Positions 19,331-30,047 of a stretch of 43,245 nt of DNA are shown in pieces. The translations under genes and the position numbers were made by a program. The notes beneath the pieces were generated by a model. That model had not been told where the DNA came from and did not search any database. It saw only the letters and a list, made by a program, of their open reading frames with translations. The DNA is from Asparagopsis taxiformis (Eukaryota; Rhodophyta; Florideophyceae; Bonnemaisoniales; Bonnemaisoniaceae), in assembly GCA_030407315.1 (NCBI GenBank), contig JALQPE010002826.1, positions 1 to 43,245 of the forward strand. Direction: 5' to 3'. Numbering within the stretch: the first letter of the stretch is position 1; each line of letters starts with the position of its first letter.

Positions 19331-19839
19331 AGTACGCTCCCAGGCGATGGCCTGGAAGTGTACTCTGGACAAGTTTTTGGACCTGGAAGAGGTTGAATTG
19401 CACAATGCTTGTGTTGAAATGAAACATTTATATGGCCCATTCTTTACTTGGACAGCTGAAATCCTATCTACTCGAGAGTAAAGTATATAAAAACTGGAAA
19501 CAGACGGTTTTGTATTGTCAATGTGCCACAAGGCACCAAGAGTAGATTTTGCCCTCCGATAATCTATGGTTGATTTCAGAGAGGATAACCGCGTGCAGTC
19601 ACAGGACATGTGTTACCAGATCCTTCCCAGAGGTCCTGGAGGTGTTCACACCAACTCCAGCCCACTTTAACGAGTTTGAATTTCGAAAGTCAGAATCTCT
19701 GTCGTGAGAAAATTGAACCATTTCCGACCACGTGGTCGAAACTTCGTGCACTCCTCCAGCCATACTAGACACAACACCCAGCTCAAACCGGGTGTAAACA
19801 ACACAATGTGTTACCAAATGCCGCCTACAGCCGTCCATA

Positions 19840-20475
19840 CCATTCCTATACCCTGTTTCCTGACTTCATAATTCCTTCCTCACCCTTCCCTAGGTCGGAA
19901 AAGGACGGAAGTCCCTGCCGCTTACAGCGGAAGCAATTTACCAGGGAGGCTTACAGCAAAGTCATCGTTACGATGACTTTGCTGTAAGAAAATAAATCAT
20001 TACAGCAGCCATGATTTTTACCCGGAAAAAAATTCTTGGCCACTGTAATTGAAACGCTTTCTTACAGCAAAGTCATCGTAACGATGACTTTGCTGTAAGA
20101 AAATAAATCATTACAGCAGCCACGATTTTTCACCCGGTAAAAATTCTTGCTGATTTTTTACCCGGTAAAATTTTTTTGGCCACTGCAATGGAAACGTTTC
20201 CTTACAGCAAAGTCATCGTTACGATGACTTTGCTGTAAGAAAATAAATCATTACAGCTGCCATGATTTTTTTACCCGGTAAAAAATTCTTGGCCACTGTA
20301 ATTGAAACGCTTTCTTACAGCAAAGTCATCGTAACGATGACTTTGCTGTAAGAATCCCCGGTAAACGGCTTCTGCTGTAAGGGGCTGAGAGTTCCGTCCC
20401 CTTCCCACCTAGGGAAGGGTGAGGAAGGAATTGGGAAGTCAGGAACATGGCTCAGCAAAACGTTTGTACGGCTGT
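19840..20475. repeat. Hairpin cluster 3, a 600-bp foldback
   Basis: Four hairpins (19950-19988, 20061-20099, 20201-20239, 20314-20352) alternate centre base T, A, T, A. They are interleaved with TTTTACCCGGTAAAA palindromes. The flanks extend the inverted symmetry: cttcctcacccttccctagg at about 19881 mirrors cctagggaagggtgaggaag at about 20409. The entire block can fold into one long stem with secondary hairpins. Confidence 0.93.
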
Positions 20476-20810
20476 GAGTGGCTTCCAGGAGCATTCTGTG
20501 TCATGTGTTATCTCAGCAACGTCTCTTATAGTCGAACCTCACGGGTTGTCAAGGTCTAAAACTAGTCTCCCCTACGGTCTAGCTAGTGAAATCATGTAAA
20601 GTTGTAGACTAATACAAAAAAGTAGCAATCAATAGGCTTAGTAGCACTAAACTATGACATGAAGGTCAGATGTATAGATGAAAATAGAAAGGTGGGCTAA
20701 GCGAATAATGTTGAGATGAGAAAGACAGAACTTCATAGCAGGGAGCAATAGCATATGTTTTAATACTTCTCGTATGCTATCTACTGCTCCTGTCATACTT
20801 TTAATATTCG
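20476..20810. other. No gene seen
   Basis: AT-rich spacer between the foldback and the decayed dioxygenase-like gene. It contains a short inverted pair around agcatatg / catatgct at 20748-20790. Nothing else was recognised. Confidence 0.4.
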
Positions 20811-22950
20811 ACCGTGTCGATGTGGTCCGTGAGGACGTCCTTCCCCGTCTTCAAGTAGATGTGGCCGCGCGTGGGCAGACCATAGACTAAATTCTGCTCC
20901 CACAGGAAGATCTCCTCACCTGAAACCGACCCCGTAATGGTAAAGGTCACCGCGATCAACTAAGACGGAATAGGGTGGCACATAAAAGTGGTTAACGGGA
21001 ACCTTCCACATGTCGGCGTCCGTATGGACCAGGCATACATGACTATAAGGTGCAGCTACTATAAAGAACCCATCGGCTCCGCTCGACATTATGAAATAGG
21101 ATGGGGATTGGGTAGGTCCGACTCCTCAAAATTGGGATACTCAGAAGTCCGTGTGCCCATCCTGGTCCGCAGCCCCATCTGTTTTAAGAAGCAGCCGTAA
21201 TCCTGTCTTCGGGAAAAAGACAGGATCCTCACCCTCCATTCCCAACTTCAAGAAATCCGCACAAACACCAAGAGCAAGCTCTGCCACCAACTTGTTCCTG
21301 TACATATCCAAATTCCCCTCCTCCAGCTTGTCGCACAATTCACACCGCGGCAGGGGGAGTCGCCCACGACCACCATCTATGCGGTCCTTCGCAGCACCCA
21401 CGTTGTGGATGAAATGCCACGGCGAAGGATCAAAACCGGGCTTGGCGAAATCTGGCGGCTCGTCCTGTGGTTTCCTGTCTTCATCATCAGAATCAGACTG
21501 CTGGGAGGGTTTCTGTGGCTTTTCAACCTCCTCAACCAGCGGGAACTGCCGAGAAAAGTGACTGAAGAGGTCATGCGTCGCACTACCAGCCGTGGACGAC
21601 TGCAAGAGGCCTTCCACAACAACCACCCCATGTTGTCCAGCAACGACGCTTCACCACAAAGTACTATTCCACCATCGAGTCCTCAGCACCTGGCGATGCA
21701 GCTGCCAGGAATGCTGCCGCCTTTATTTCCGCCCGCACCGTCTCTACCGTCGTAATTTCCATGTAGTACTTCATCGGGCTACCAGACGCAATTGCGCTGG
21801 GGAGAACGGCGGCCACATTCCGATCGACGATACTGTCGGGAATAGGATTTTCATGGGCGTCGTCGAACTGGAGAATCGGCTCCCGAGAACGTCCTCTGGA
21901 AGCCGACTTGGATTTCTTTGACGACGACTTTGATGAAGTCTCACTGAGCTTCCTCTTTTTGGTAGAGGGCTCGGGCGTCGCAGAAGCGGTTTCCTAGTTG
22001 CGCTTCCCGAGGATGGAGCTTTTACCCGCATCCTTGGGTGCGCTCTCCAGTTCGACGACCTGAACAGGGCTCGCACCACCCGCCGTCGCCGTTCCACCAC
22101 GACCGGAACGACTCTCTTGCAGGCAGGTACTCCTTCTGGGCATCACTTTCCCAGATTTTTCCACTCCGGACGATGCAGACACGACAGGGGTAGGGGTAGT
22201 GGCAGAAACAGAGGCAGCCTCGGAATAGCTGGAAGAATCTAATTGAGGTGGTACTACCTCAATTGGATTCTTCAAAGGCAAAGGAATGGAGGATGAAGGG
22301 ATGGTCAGGGAAATGGAAATGGAAGGGGAAGGGATGGCGGAATCATGACCACATGTGACTGGGAGCGCAGCATGTGGGATGTGTGGGTCCACCTCGTAAA
22401 ATTGTTTCGGCATTTACATGTCGCGGTAGCCAGTTACGCGCAGGAGCATTTTCCTGGCGTCCTTTCAAAACACAGACTTCCGTTTGGGAAAGATGTTCTC
22501 AAACTTGGAGCCATTGGGAGGGCCTTCCTTGGGGTGTAAGTCCGCTCAGAACCCCTTCTTGGGCACCATCGGCGCAAAAACTTCGACAACGCGTGAGTGA
22601 ATGTCGAAGCTCTTGCTCGGGTCACCCACGCTGGGAATGGAGCCATCCAACATCCTCAACACATCCGAAACGTTCCAATACTCGGCCACCTCCTTCACGT
22701 ACCCGAAGATTTCCAACAAACCAGCAATCCATTCCTGCCCAATGGTACCAACCGAGTTCGGTTTCAGCCCGGCCCACCAACGGCTACAAGTGTAGTACGC
22801 CGTCATCTCGAGGTTGACACAATTTTGGACGTCCGGAGCACCCCTAAACGATCCGTTGAACAAAATTTTCACCGTACACCCAGCCAGATTCTCCGTCGAA
22901 GAGAACTGCACGAACTCTGGCCTGTTCGGAATAGTTTTCTGCAACCAAAT
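20810..22950 (-). pseudogene. Diverged, decayed paralogue of the 2OG-dioxygenase gene
   Basis: Minus-strand frames, broken by several stops and frameshifts, line up with the dioxygenase protein at 36294-38858. Matching landmarks in order: WHFIHNVG (for WSPIVNTG), GLRLLLKTDGAADQDGHTDF (for the stretch ending CPRQVPHNDF), SYFIMSSGADGFFIVAAPYSH (for GYFVIANGDDPFPIWVCPGSH) and VPPYSVLVDRGDLYHYG (for VPPRSVFIGHGHVQHAG). HxD and a distal histidine are thus kept. In-frame stops follow HTDF and the final GVGF. The upstream part (22944-22546 and 22413-21994) is low-identity but has a similar layout, including a charged, Ser/Pro-rich linker. It lies within the CACTA-like insertion and is too diverged to be part of the arm duplication. 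Confidence 0.75.
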
Positions 22951-22999
22951 CCGTTTTCAAGAATTACTCCATCGTTGCAGACTTCTTCAACCACTAGAG

Positions 23000-24690
23000 A
23001 ACGACCTCTGATATTCACTTTGCGAGGTTCAACTTGAACTTCAGACGAACTATACTGGGCAATATTGATGCATGTCTCGCTTGCTGAAGGAGATTTACTC
23101 TTTTCCGCTACTTCTCCGCTATAGTGCAGAAGTATATTTCTCCGCCACTAAATTCAACCATTACGAAACCTTTCCTGGCTTTCATTCGATCCAATGAACT
23201 GGTTCACCACAATGATTTGTCCTATGCTCATTACTTTATGCACAATGATTGCTATTTCATCCGGGCTCGACCTACTCAATATCGTTTTGCTATCTTGTAT
23301 CGCATCCCTAAACACCAGCCTGGCCAAGACGTATCCACTTCCGTTTGTTACGCAGTGATGCTCTAAGCACTAATACTGAATCTGATTTTCTCATGCACGT
23401 AGTTCCTACTCGTATACTCTACCATATTCTCGGCCCTATTCACAAGGTGAAAACACGATGTCTCGTTGAATCGTACTCGGTGTGATATCTTAAATTAGCA
23501 TACATTTATATATTGCAATGCAGACTCACTGCTCGCTTGCAACATGAAAATTATAAAAATTCTTCGACACTGCTGTTTCCTAACCGCCACCATCCACGTG
23601 GCCCGCTTTGACTGCCTGCCAAGTGTACTCGGAGCATACAATGACGTTATCGATATATACCATCCACATCATCACTGGAAGCGCGGACTCCTCGTCCAGG
23701 AAAGTGCGCCATTTTTCTTACTCTTCACCTCCCCCTGTCCTGTAGGCCCCATATGCTAGTGTTTTTCCTATATTTCTGTAGTGATGACGTCATTCTAGAC
23801 AATAAAAGGCGGTAGAAGATACGATAATGTGCGCCTCCTTTGCCAGATCATGTGCTTCCAAGCGTAATTCGCAGCCTACGCATCGTTTTTCTGGGCCTCC
23901 CATCGCAGCGCTCTGTTTCAAAATTATCCCTCTATTGTTCTCCTACACGTCTTTTCCGCCCGCAGAGTGCTACTTAAACGACAGATTCTGGAAATCCCTG
24001 TTTCCATCTCCATATCCGTCGGAAAACAAAGCATCAGTAATTACGCTTCCGGAGCAGTGTACATGGTACGTCACCACATTTCACGCCACTAACCCAGTAT
24101 TCTATTCGTTTTCTCAAGTTTCCAGTCGGTGAGTTTTCCCATTCTCCTTTCGTTCATCTTTCTCTCTCACTCCTCCATTTTTGTTGCTCTGCCTGTGAGT
24201 ACAGATTTCGATTTGGGATGCAATGGTATTCGTTAAGGTACGTTAGTCTCCTGGTAACCATCAGTTTCCCACTCCAATTCAACGTCACTAACTTGTTTCC
24301 TTTCACTACATCTTTTTTTCTTCTTCTCTTCATTTCCTAGCTTATTCATGCAGCGCAATCAGTTGATAGATTTGTAGACTTTCTGGTACTTTTAGTTTTA
24401 CTCTTCAGAATAGTGTTGGTTGTAGTAGCAGTTCTAACATAGGGATATTTTACTCTCAATGTAGCCTGCGCAAATAAACAAATCCAGAGTGAAGCTTCCC
24501 ATATTGCACCCTCTTAGATTGCTACCTATCCTACCGCTTGTACTTCTCTCTAGCTCATAGTCACTACGAAATAAAAATTTCTAGCCGTACAATTGTGACC
24601 ATTCCCACGTAGATACCATCCATTACCCATCCTCGTAGCACTAGAACTGCCTCCCTCTACCCCAAAAAGATGCCCACGACAGCATGACGC
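23000..24690. other. No gene recognised
   Basis: Only short ORFs (for example 23124-23366 and 23827-24132, both plus) of unknown meaning. This stretch is upstream of the decayed dioxygenase-like gene and may hold its lost 5' part, but no ParB-like motif was seen. Confidence 0.4.
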
Positions 24691-24749
24691 TCCATCTCAT
24701 CCACCACTCCCAGACACTGAATTTTACTATATCAGGACACTACTTTTAC

Positions 24750-25035
24750 TGTCTCCAGGTGCTGCCCAGGGCAGCACAAAATACTGTCTACAGGTGCTGC
24801 CCAGGGCAGCACGAAACAATGTCTCCAGGTGCTGCCCAGGGCAGCACGAAACACTGTCTCCAGGTACTGCCCAGGGCAGCACAAAGTACTGTCTCCAGGT
24901 ACTGCCCAGGGAAGCACAAAGTACTGTCTACAGGCGCTGCCCAGGGCAGCACAAATTACTGTCTACAGGTGCTGCCCAGGACAGTGAAAATCACTGTCTC
25001 CAGGTACTGCCCAGGACAGTGCACCGTGTTGGTTC
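24750..25035 (+). repeat. 35-bp tandem repeats with an internal palindrome
   Basis: The phrase CAGGTGCTGCCCAGG (or CAGGTACTGCCCAGG) starts at 24756, 24791, 24826, 24861, 24896, 24931, 24966 and 25001, exactly 35 bases apart. Most units contain the 15-base palindrome GCTGCCCAGGGCAGC followed by ACTGTCTCCAGG-type sequence. They lie 350-630 bases inside the right end, as subterminal repeats of CACTA elements do. Confidence 0.92.
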
Positions 25036-25159
25036 CATCTGTTGTCCCAGGCAGCGTATTTCACTATCCGGCCATGTTGCCTTGGCCAATACAAAACACT
25101 ATCCGCCAACACTGCCCAGTACAGTAGATTACATCATATCCAACTATTGACTAAATCAT

Positions 25160-25366
25160 TAATTTTTACTGTCTCCAATCACTGCCTCAGACAGTACGGT
25201 GAGACAGTGTTTTTTACTGTCTGCAGACAGTGTTCCGTACTGTCTGCCGGACAGTGCAAATCACTGTCTCCAAGTGTGGCATTAATTTTCATTTGCCGCA
25301 TAGTGTTTTTTACTGTCTCAGACAGTAAAAATCACTGTCTCACCGTACTGTCTGAGGCCCCCTTTT
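25160..25366. repeat. Right subterminal repeats of the CACTA-like element
   Basis: ACTGTCTC, GACAGTAAAA and GAGACAGT motifs recur in both orientations, matching the family at 3804-4115. Confidence 0.82.
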
Positions 25367-25379
25367 CAACACCGTAGTG
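25367..25379 (-). repeat. Right terminal inverted repeat of the CACTA-like element
   Basis: CAACACCGTAGTG is the exact reverse complement of 3780-3792. Confidence 0.88.
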
Positions 25380-25381
25380 GT

Positions 25382-25980
25382 ACGGAGTGCGGGTTTAGAT
25401 TGGAGTGTGATTCGGAGAGGAGTGCCAACAAGCATATTATGGGGATTGGGGAGACGCTGCGGGGTGTTGGGGTAGTGAGGGCGGAGGAGGTGTTTAGGTG
25501 GGACCGTAGGAGGGTGCGGTTGAAGGCGCCGAGAGGAGGGGTTTTTAGGAAAGTGAGGAGAAAGAGGGGGAGGGGTGGCGTCTGTTCTGGCTGTGGTGAG
25601 TGGGGATGTGATGGAGAAGAAGGGGGTTATTGTATTTGGGGAGGGAGGGGAGTGGGAGGATGGGTGCGAAGTGGGGGGTTGATATGTGTTTCAGAGCGGG
25701 GAGGTTTCTAGGGAGACGGCGGGGGAGCGGGAGCGTGGGCCGGTGGTGGTGTTGTATACGGTATCGAAGATGCGGATGGCGTGGGGGGCATGGAGCAGGT
25801 CGGGTACGGGATGGGGAGTGAGAGGTTTTGGAAGAGTAAGCTGCAGGGGAAGTTTGTGGAGAGGGCGAAGGAGAGGGGTTCAAGGTAGAGGAGAGAGGGT
25901 ATTGAAGAACAATACGTTTCAAAGGTGATGGGGGAGAGCATGGTCGAGGAGATAGGGGGTGTTTTGCCCTATTCTGAGGT
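25382..25980 (+). pseudogene. Continuation of the unidentified zinc-ribbon-like gene
   Basis: The frames give protein-like phrases: after the Cys pair, basic stretches such as RWDRRRVRLKAPRGG, then near 25800-25975 SERFWKSKLQGKFVERAKERG and VSKVMGESMVEEIGGVLPYS, with an in-frame TAG between these last two and a final stop near 25988. The mirror copy at 34480-35110 has the same layout. Composition changes and multiple frames show decay. No family is recognised. The opposite strand reads as Pro/Ser/His-rich low-complexity ORFs, which I regard as shadows. Confidence 0.45.
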
Positions 25981-26214
25981 AGTATGAGGACTGGTTATAC
26001 GAAATCTGTACGGTAGAGCAGAAAAGTAGGTATGGAATGGAGGTGTGCACCGTGGAAGCGGGGATAGGTAGCTGAAAATGCGTGCTAGAGTGGTATTGGG
26101 GGTGTTTGAGGTACAGTACGGGGGAGGTGAGCACCAACTGGAAGGGGGTGTGAGCGAGAGGATGAAAAAATTAAAGACGAAATTGGAGTCGACCGACAAG
26201 GAAAAATAAAGTCG

Positions 26215-26522
26215 TCGCCGTGATGGATGCGGACATCCATGTCGAGCACGGCGGCAGAAATTTCTGGGGTCGAAATTTTTGAATTTCTGAACCGGCGCCC
26301 GTCCTAGGTGGACATAGACATGGCGGAAGTCCATCCCGAGGGGGACATCCGTGCTACTAGAAACAATGAATGTCGCCCTAGTAATACTAGACGTACTAGA
26401 CCGCATGGACGTCCGGTTCTAGGCGGACATCCAAAAATACTGGAGAGCATGGACGTCACTAGTAATACTAGGTGTACTAGAGGTTGTGGACGTCCGCGTC
26501 CATTTCCGAGAACACAGACGTA
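26215..26522 (+). repeat. GGACGTCC-rich terminal block of the left arm
   Basis: Variants GGACGTCC, GGACATCC, GGATGCGGACATCC and GGACATCCGTGCTACTAG recur. Short inverted repeats such as CTAGTAATACTAG sit among them. The block is the inner end of the arm and is mirrored at 33932-34245. Confidence 0.8.
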
Positions 26523-26642
26523 ACCACTTCTTCAACACTGCCCTCTCCTCCCTACCCGCCTATCACCCATTTTACACACCGCGCGACGCCCTACACCGCC
26601 GGACACCACCCACAACACAAGACAAACCTCCCTAGCACACCC

Positions 26643-27332
26643 TGTAGCAAGTAGAAAATCCGCTAGAGCGGCAAACCACCCGACAGATGTCCCGAGCCTC
26701 GGTAGAGGAGATGGTAGAGCAGATGAACCTTATAACCCAGCCGGTAATCTCGTATGAGAGAAGGTATCGCTACCCGGAGGGGGTAGTGCGATTATAGCGC
26801 TCACGCGAGGTGCGTATTAATGGAGCCAAGTGACGTAATCCGTCGAGCTGTCGGCTAACCCTAAGGTTTTCCCGGAGAGGGTTGAACAATAGGTACTCAT
26901 GGTATGCGAACACTGTTCCAGTGGGTCGTAATTTCACTTGAGTTTACGTTACTCTAGAAACCGTGCCTACTGGCTATTCCAGTGGCAGTTTTATACTAAG
27001 TGTACTGTAAGCTAGGGTTAGTGGTTGGGAATAAATATCCAGTTATTGACCAACGAGAGCCCAGTTAACGGCACTTGCCTACCCGCGAGGTTATTGCCAG
27101 TTAGGCTTACATTGTAATGTACAGCTGGCCAGCTTAAGTTAGAAATTTGTCCCTTGTGGGGTCTTGGCCGGGGCCGATAGGCCCGACTAGGGTGTTTACA
27201 GCCTTGTGCTTGTCCCAATTACAGGAAACACGCCCAGTTGGCTGGTGCCTTGTGATTGGCACATCCCTTAAGTGGGCACCCAATAGGGAAGCGACACGGC
27301 TCTGGTTGAGAGGACCGCCAGGCGGTATGACA
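26643..27332 (+). mobile_element. Solo LTR, copy 1
   Basis: 690 bp, starting TGTAGCAAGTAG and ending GGCGGTATGACA (TG...CA). It is flanked by CACCC on both sides (26638-26642 and 27333-27337), a 5-bp target duplication. It is a homologue of 30048-30729 and of the inverted copy 28935-29593. No internal retroelement domain is attached. Confidence 0.93.
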
Positions 27333-27419
27333 CACCCAACACTCCCTTACTCTTCCCTCACCCAAAATTGCTGACACATCCCCAACCCTTCCCCTTTCTC
27401 CCCCTCTCACAGCGCGTAC

Positions 27420-28093
27420 ATCGCGGCGACGGAGATACGTGAGACTCCGTGAGAGACAACTGGAACTTGATTGTCTCCCAGACGATCTGCTCGCACAAGC
27501 CATGTACGAAGCGGAACCTGATTCACCCAACGCCCTAATGACGGGACAACACCATCCCACACCAACCCCATCCCCATCCTCGGCACCGACTCCCACTCCT
27601 CCCACATCCATTCCCCACTTCGACATCCCACACTTGACGCACACAAACCTTATTCAATGGTCCATCAGTGTGAAAATTCATGTCTCCATCCATAACATAC
27701 TCCCCTACATACTCGGTCCGACACCACCCACCCCACAGGATCCTACAGAGTCGAAGCGGCACCAATACAACCTCTCATTGGCTCGCCTCCTCATCGTACC
27801 CACATATCGCCGTACTCAAAACTATCAGCCCAACCATTCTATCCGGGAACCCCGCAGGCATCTACACCTATCTCGAAGATAAGCTGTCCATCATTCCCCC
27901 CCAACACTCCGAAGCCAATCTACGATACGCCGCACAAAACCTGAAACACACCCCAGGCAACCCCATCAATGATTACATCACTCGCCATCGCGACCTACGC
28001 GACACCATGCTCCAATCAGGTTTCCCTCACATCGACGACGAAACTAATACAGTGCAGTTTGTCCTGGATGGCTTGAAGCATCTCCCTGAGTAG
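27420..28093 (+). pseudogene. Copia gag remnant
   Basis: Two frames together read as a copia-type gag: LTHTNLIQWSISVKIHVSIH, then after a frameshift near 27790, a stretch with YLEDKLSIIPPQ and INDYITRHRDLRDTMLQSGF, stopping at 28093. The pattern of a Leu-x-x-x-Asn-x-x-x-Trp start followed by helical segments is typical of this gag family. Downstream frames (28172-28630) are Pro-, His- and Thr-rich and have lost recognisable zinc-knuckle spacing. Confidence 0.7.
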
Positions 28094-28503
28094 GCTCCTC
28101 TCATCAGAGAGCTAGCCAACTACCACAATTTCCACGACGGCCTCCGACCAAATCTAGATCTGGTATTCACCATGATCGTTGCACACGAACAAGCGGTGCC
28201 TGCACCTTTCCCGGCTCACCCTGGTTACACCACCCCTGCTCTACATCCTTCACCACACCCGAAACCATACCCACCGCTCACCAACTCTATCCCCCAGTAT
28301 CCCCACACATCTACTGGCAATCCACTCAGTATGGACACAACGCCCACGCCACACCACCACCCTACTATCGCGATAGAGGAAGACATAGTCGCGGTCAAGG
28401 ACGATTCGCGCGCCCGCCCTACCACAACACCCCGCAGCACATATCACCGCCGCCATGGAACCAAGGCCTCTGGTGTACCTATCATGGCTCCCCCACCCAC
28501 TGG

Positions 28504-28934
28504 GTGTGGCATAACACAAATATGTGCAGAGCAAATCTATACCACCACAAACAACACAAACAAAACCAGGCGCAGCAAGCCAACTTCAGCATGCTGCCGC
28601 CTCCTATACACCCACCGTACCAAACCATAGAATATCCCCCAACAGAGAGCTTCCAAAATAACTTCCATAACCCACAGCACGAGTCTTTCGAAACACACCT
28701 GCACGACAATACAACCATCACTCCCCACGTACACCAAATCCCCAAACCACCAGACCAAGACAGCCCTCAAACTATACAGTCAGCATCTCCATACTCGATC
28801 ACAATAAATACCCCCACCATTTCTTCCTATCTTCTCGACTCCGGTGCATAACCCCCCCACCTTCAACGACATCACCCCACAATGCACCCCACGCACACCA
28901 AAACAACGGTGGCGAACGGCCAACAGGTCCACAT
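28504..28934 (+). pseudogene. Copia protease remnant
   Basis: The frame 28504-28851 ends in SSYLLDSGA, the aspartic-protease active-site motif, and then hits a stop at 28849-28851. Protein-like sequence (KTTVANGQQVHI) continues in another frame up to 28934, where an inverted solo LTR interrupts it. Confidence 0.75.
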
Positions 28935-29593
28935 TGTCATACCACGCGGTGGTCTGCCCTGGTGGGGTCGTGTCAACATCCTATTGGATGACCCCGGTTC
29001 GGGAATGACCAATGGAAACAGCCTCGCTGTATCTCGCCCAAGTCAAGGGAATGGACCCACTGGGGCAACTCAAGACCCCACAAGGATCAAATTTTAACTA
29101 AGCTGACTCAGCTAACTTTACAGTGTAACACTAGCAGTTGGTGATCTCGCGGGCTCCCGCAGTCGCCATAATCAGGGATCTGATTGGTGCACCTAAGGAT
29201 ATTTATTCCTAACTGTCTACCTACCCTAACTGTTTACAGTAACTTAGACTTGTATAAAACGCCTCTGGATAGCCAGAGTGCTTAACCTTTTAGAGGTAAC
29301 GTAAACTCACGTGGAATTTACGACTCCACTGAACAGTGTTTGCATCGCTCTTTTCTATCCTTCTAGGACGAATTAGCTTTAGCTATACAGCTCGACGTGT
29401 TACGTCTTTCTGCTCCATCAATTCGCACTCCGTGCGTGAGCACCCCCAACATTCACCAGGCATGACCGGAAGACCATTCGTGGTATCCTCGCCATTGGCG
29501 GTTGACGCAAGATTCGCTTGCTCTACCACACTACCGAGGCTCGGGACACCTGTAGCGTGGTTTTGCCGCTTTGCCAATTTTCTACCCAGTACA
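28935..29593 (-). mobile_element. Solo LTR, copy 3 (inverted)
   Basis: 659 bp, starting TGTCATACCACG and ending CCCAGTACA. It reads as the reverse complement of the other two copies, with more divergence. It is flanked by CACAT on both sides (28930-28934 and 29594-29598), a 5-bp target duplication. It splits the protease region from the pre-integrase region. Confidence 0.9.
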
Positions 29594-29598
29594 CACAT

Positions 29599-30042
29599 CG
29601 TCCCTGAGGGACCGATGCACATACCTCCACGCAACCGGAGCACGCTCAAGATCCCCTATGCAGTCACTATGCCTGGCGCCACTCACAACCTACTCTCCTT
29701 CAGCCAACTAACAGAAAACAATGACGTCATATTCCAACAACAGGCAGCGTACATCACAGTTCGCCAACCGCCGCCCGATAAAACAATAATCCGCGCCACA
29801 GCACCGCGGAAAAACAAACTATACTTCCTCCCCTCCCACTCAAAACCCCTAACCACATCCAACCCTTCTATCTCCAGCCGGCCACCCATACCCAAACATA
29901 ACCCACTAAAGCCACAGCATACAGGCCACAGTGGTACCAACATGCACGCAACATACCGCCCTGAATGTAACGGTGCCAGGACACACACCAAAACAGCAGC
30001 CAACGACAAACAAGTACCGCAAACACTGCATCCACCCGTATC
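29599..30042 (+). pseudogene. Copia protease/pre-integrase linker remnant
   Basis: Coding-like sequence resumes after the solo LTR with IPYAVTMPGATHNLLSFSQL and then ITVRQPPPDKTII, matching the segment before the integrase zinc finger of copia elements (the N-L-L-S-x-x-Q-L pattern). Confidence 0.7.
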
Positions 30043-30047
30043 GGCAC

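Larger units (their letters stand above)
16700..20475. repeat. Three higher-order repeat units of about 1 kb
   Basis: Three diverged copies in tandem share the same order of blocks: a stretch with a gtcaatgtgccacacggcacc-like phrase (17143, about 18190, about 19526), a fttcgac-type stretch with gtttgaatttcga, a hairpin cluster, then a pyrimidine-rich stretch with tgtcctccttcatc (about 16880, 17910 and 18818). Spacing is about 1.0-1.3 kb. The third unit is separated from the second by a CACTA-end fragment and a partial 172-bp satellite unit. Confidence 0.8.
3780..25379. mobile_element. 21.6-kb CACTA-type (EnSpm/CMC-like) insertion
   Basis: The left arm is interrupted exactly here, whereas the right arm is continuous across the matching point (about 35080). 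The insertion begins CACTACGGTGTTG and ends CAACACCGTAGTG, a perfect 13-bp terminal inverted repeat opening with CACTA. It is flanked by GT on both sides (3778-3779 and 25380-25381), a 2-bp target duplication. Both subterminal regions are packed with short palindromic repeats (ACAGTAAATTTACTGT-type), as is known for CACTA elements. No transposase of the CACTA type was recognised in the interior. The element may be non-autonomous, too decayed to recognise, or a composite; a second copy of the right end at 19027-19089 supports a composite. It carries a gypsy insertion, satellite and hairpin arrays, and a decayed dioxygenase-like gene. Confidence 0.8.
25380..26522 (+). repeat. Large inverted repeat, left arm, part 2
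   Basis: It matches the reverse complement of about 35080 down to 33932 with few differences. The symmetry ends at CACAGACGTA (26513-26522) opposite TACGTCTGTG (33932-33941). Confidence 0.94.

Noticed and set aside
22374..23037. Plus-strand ORFs of 146-147 codons
   Set aside because: They are antisense to the decayed dioxygenase-like gene and mirror its Ser/Pro-rich linker.
24750..25035. Possible CRISPR-like array (regular 35-bp repeats with palindromes)
   Set aside because: The units are contiguous with no unique spacers and the setting is eukaryotic, so this is a tandem repeat.
24684..25150. ORFs of 118-147 codons over the 35-bp repeats
   Set aside because: They are made of the tandem DNA repeat read in three frames (LPRAAQ-type repeats) and have no independent coding signal.
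3778..25381. A 3-bp target duplication for the CACTA-like element
   Set aside because: Only GT is shared by both flanks. The third base differs (T versus G or A), so I report 2 bp.
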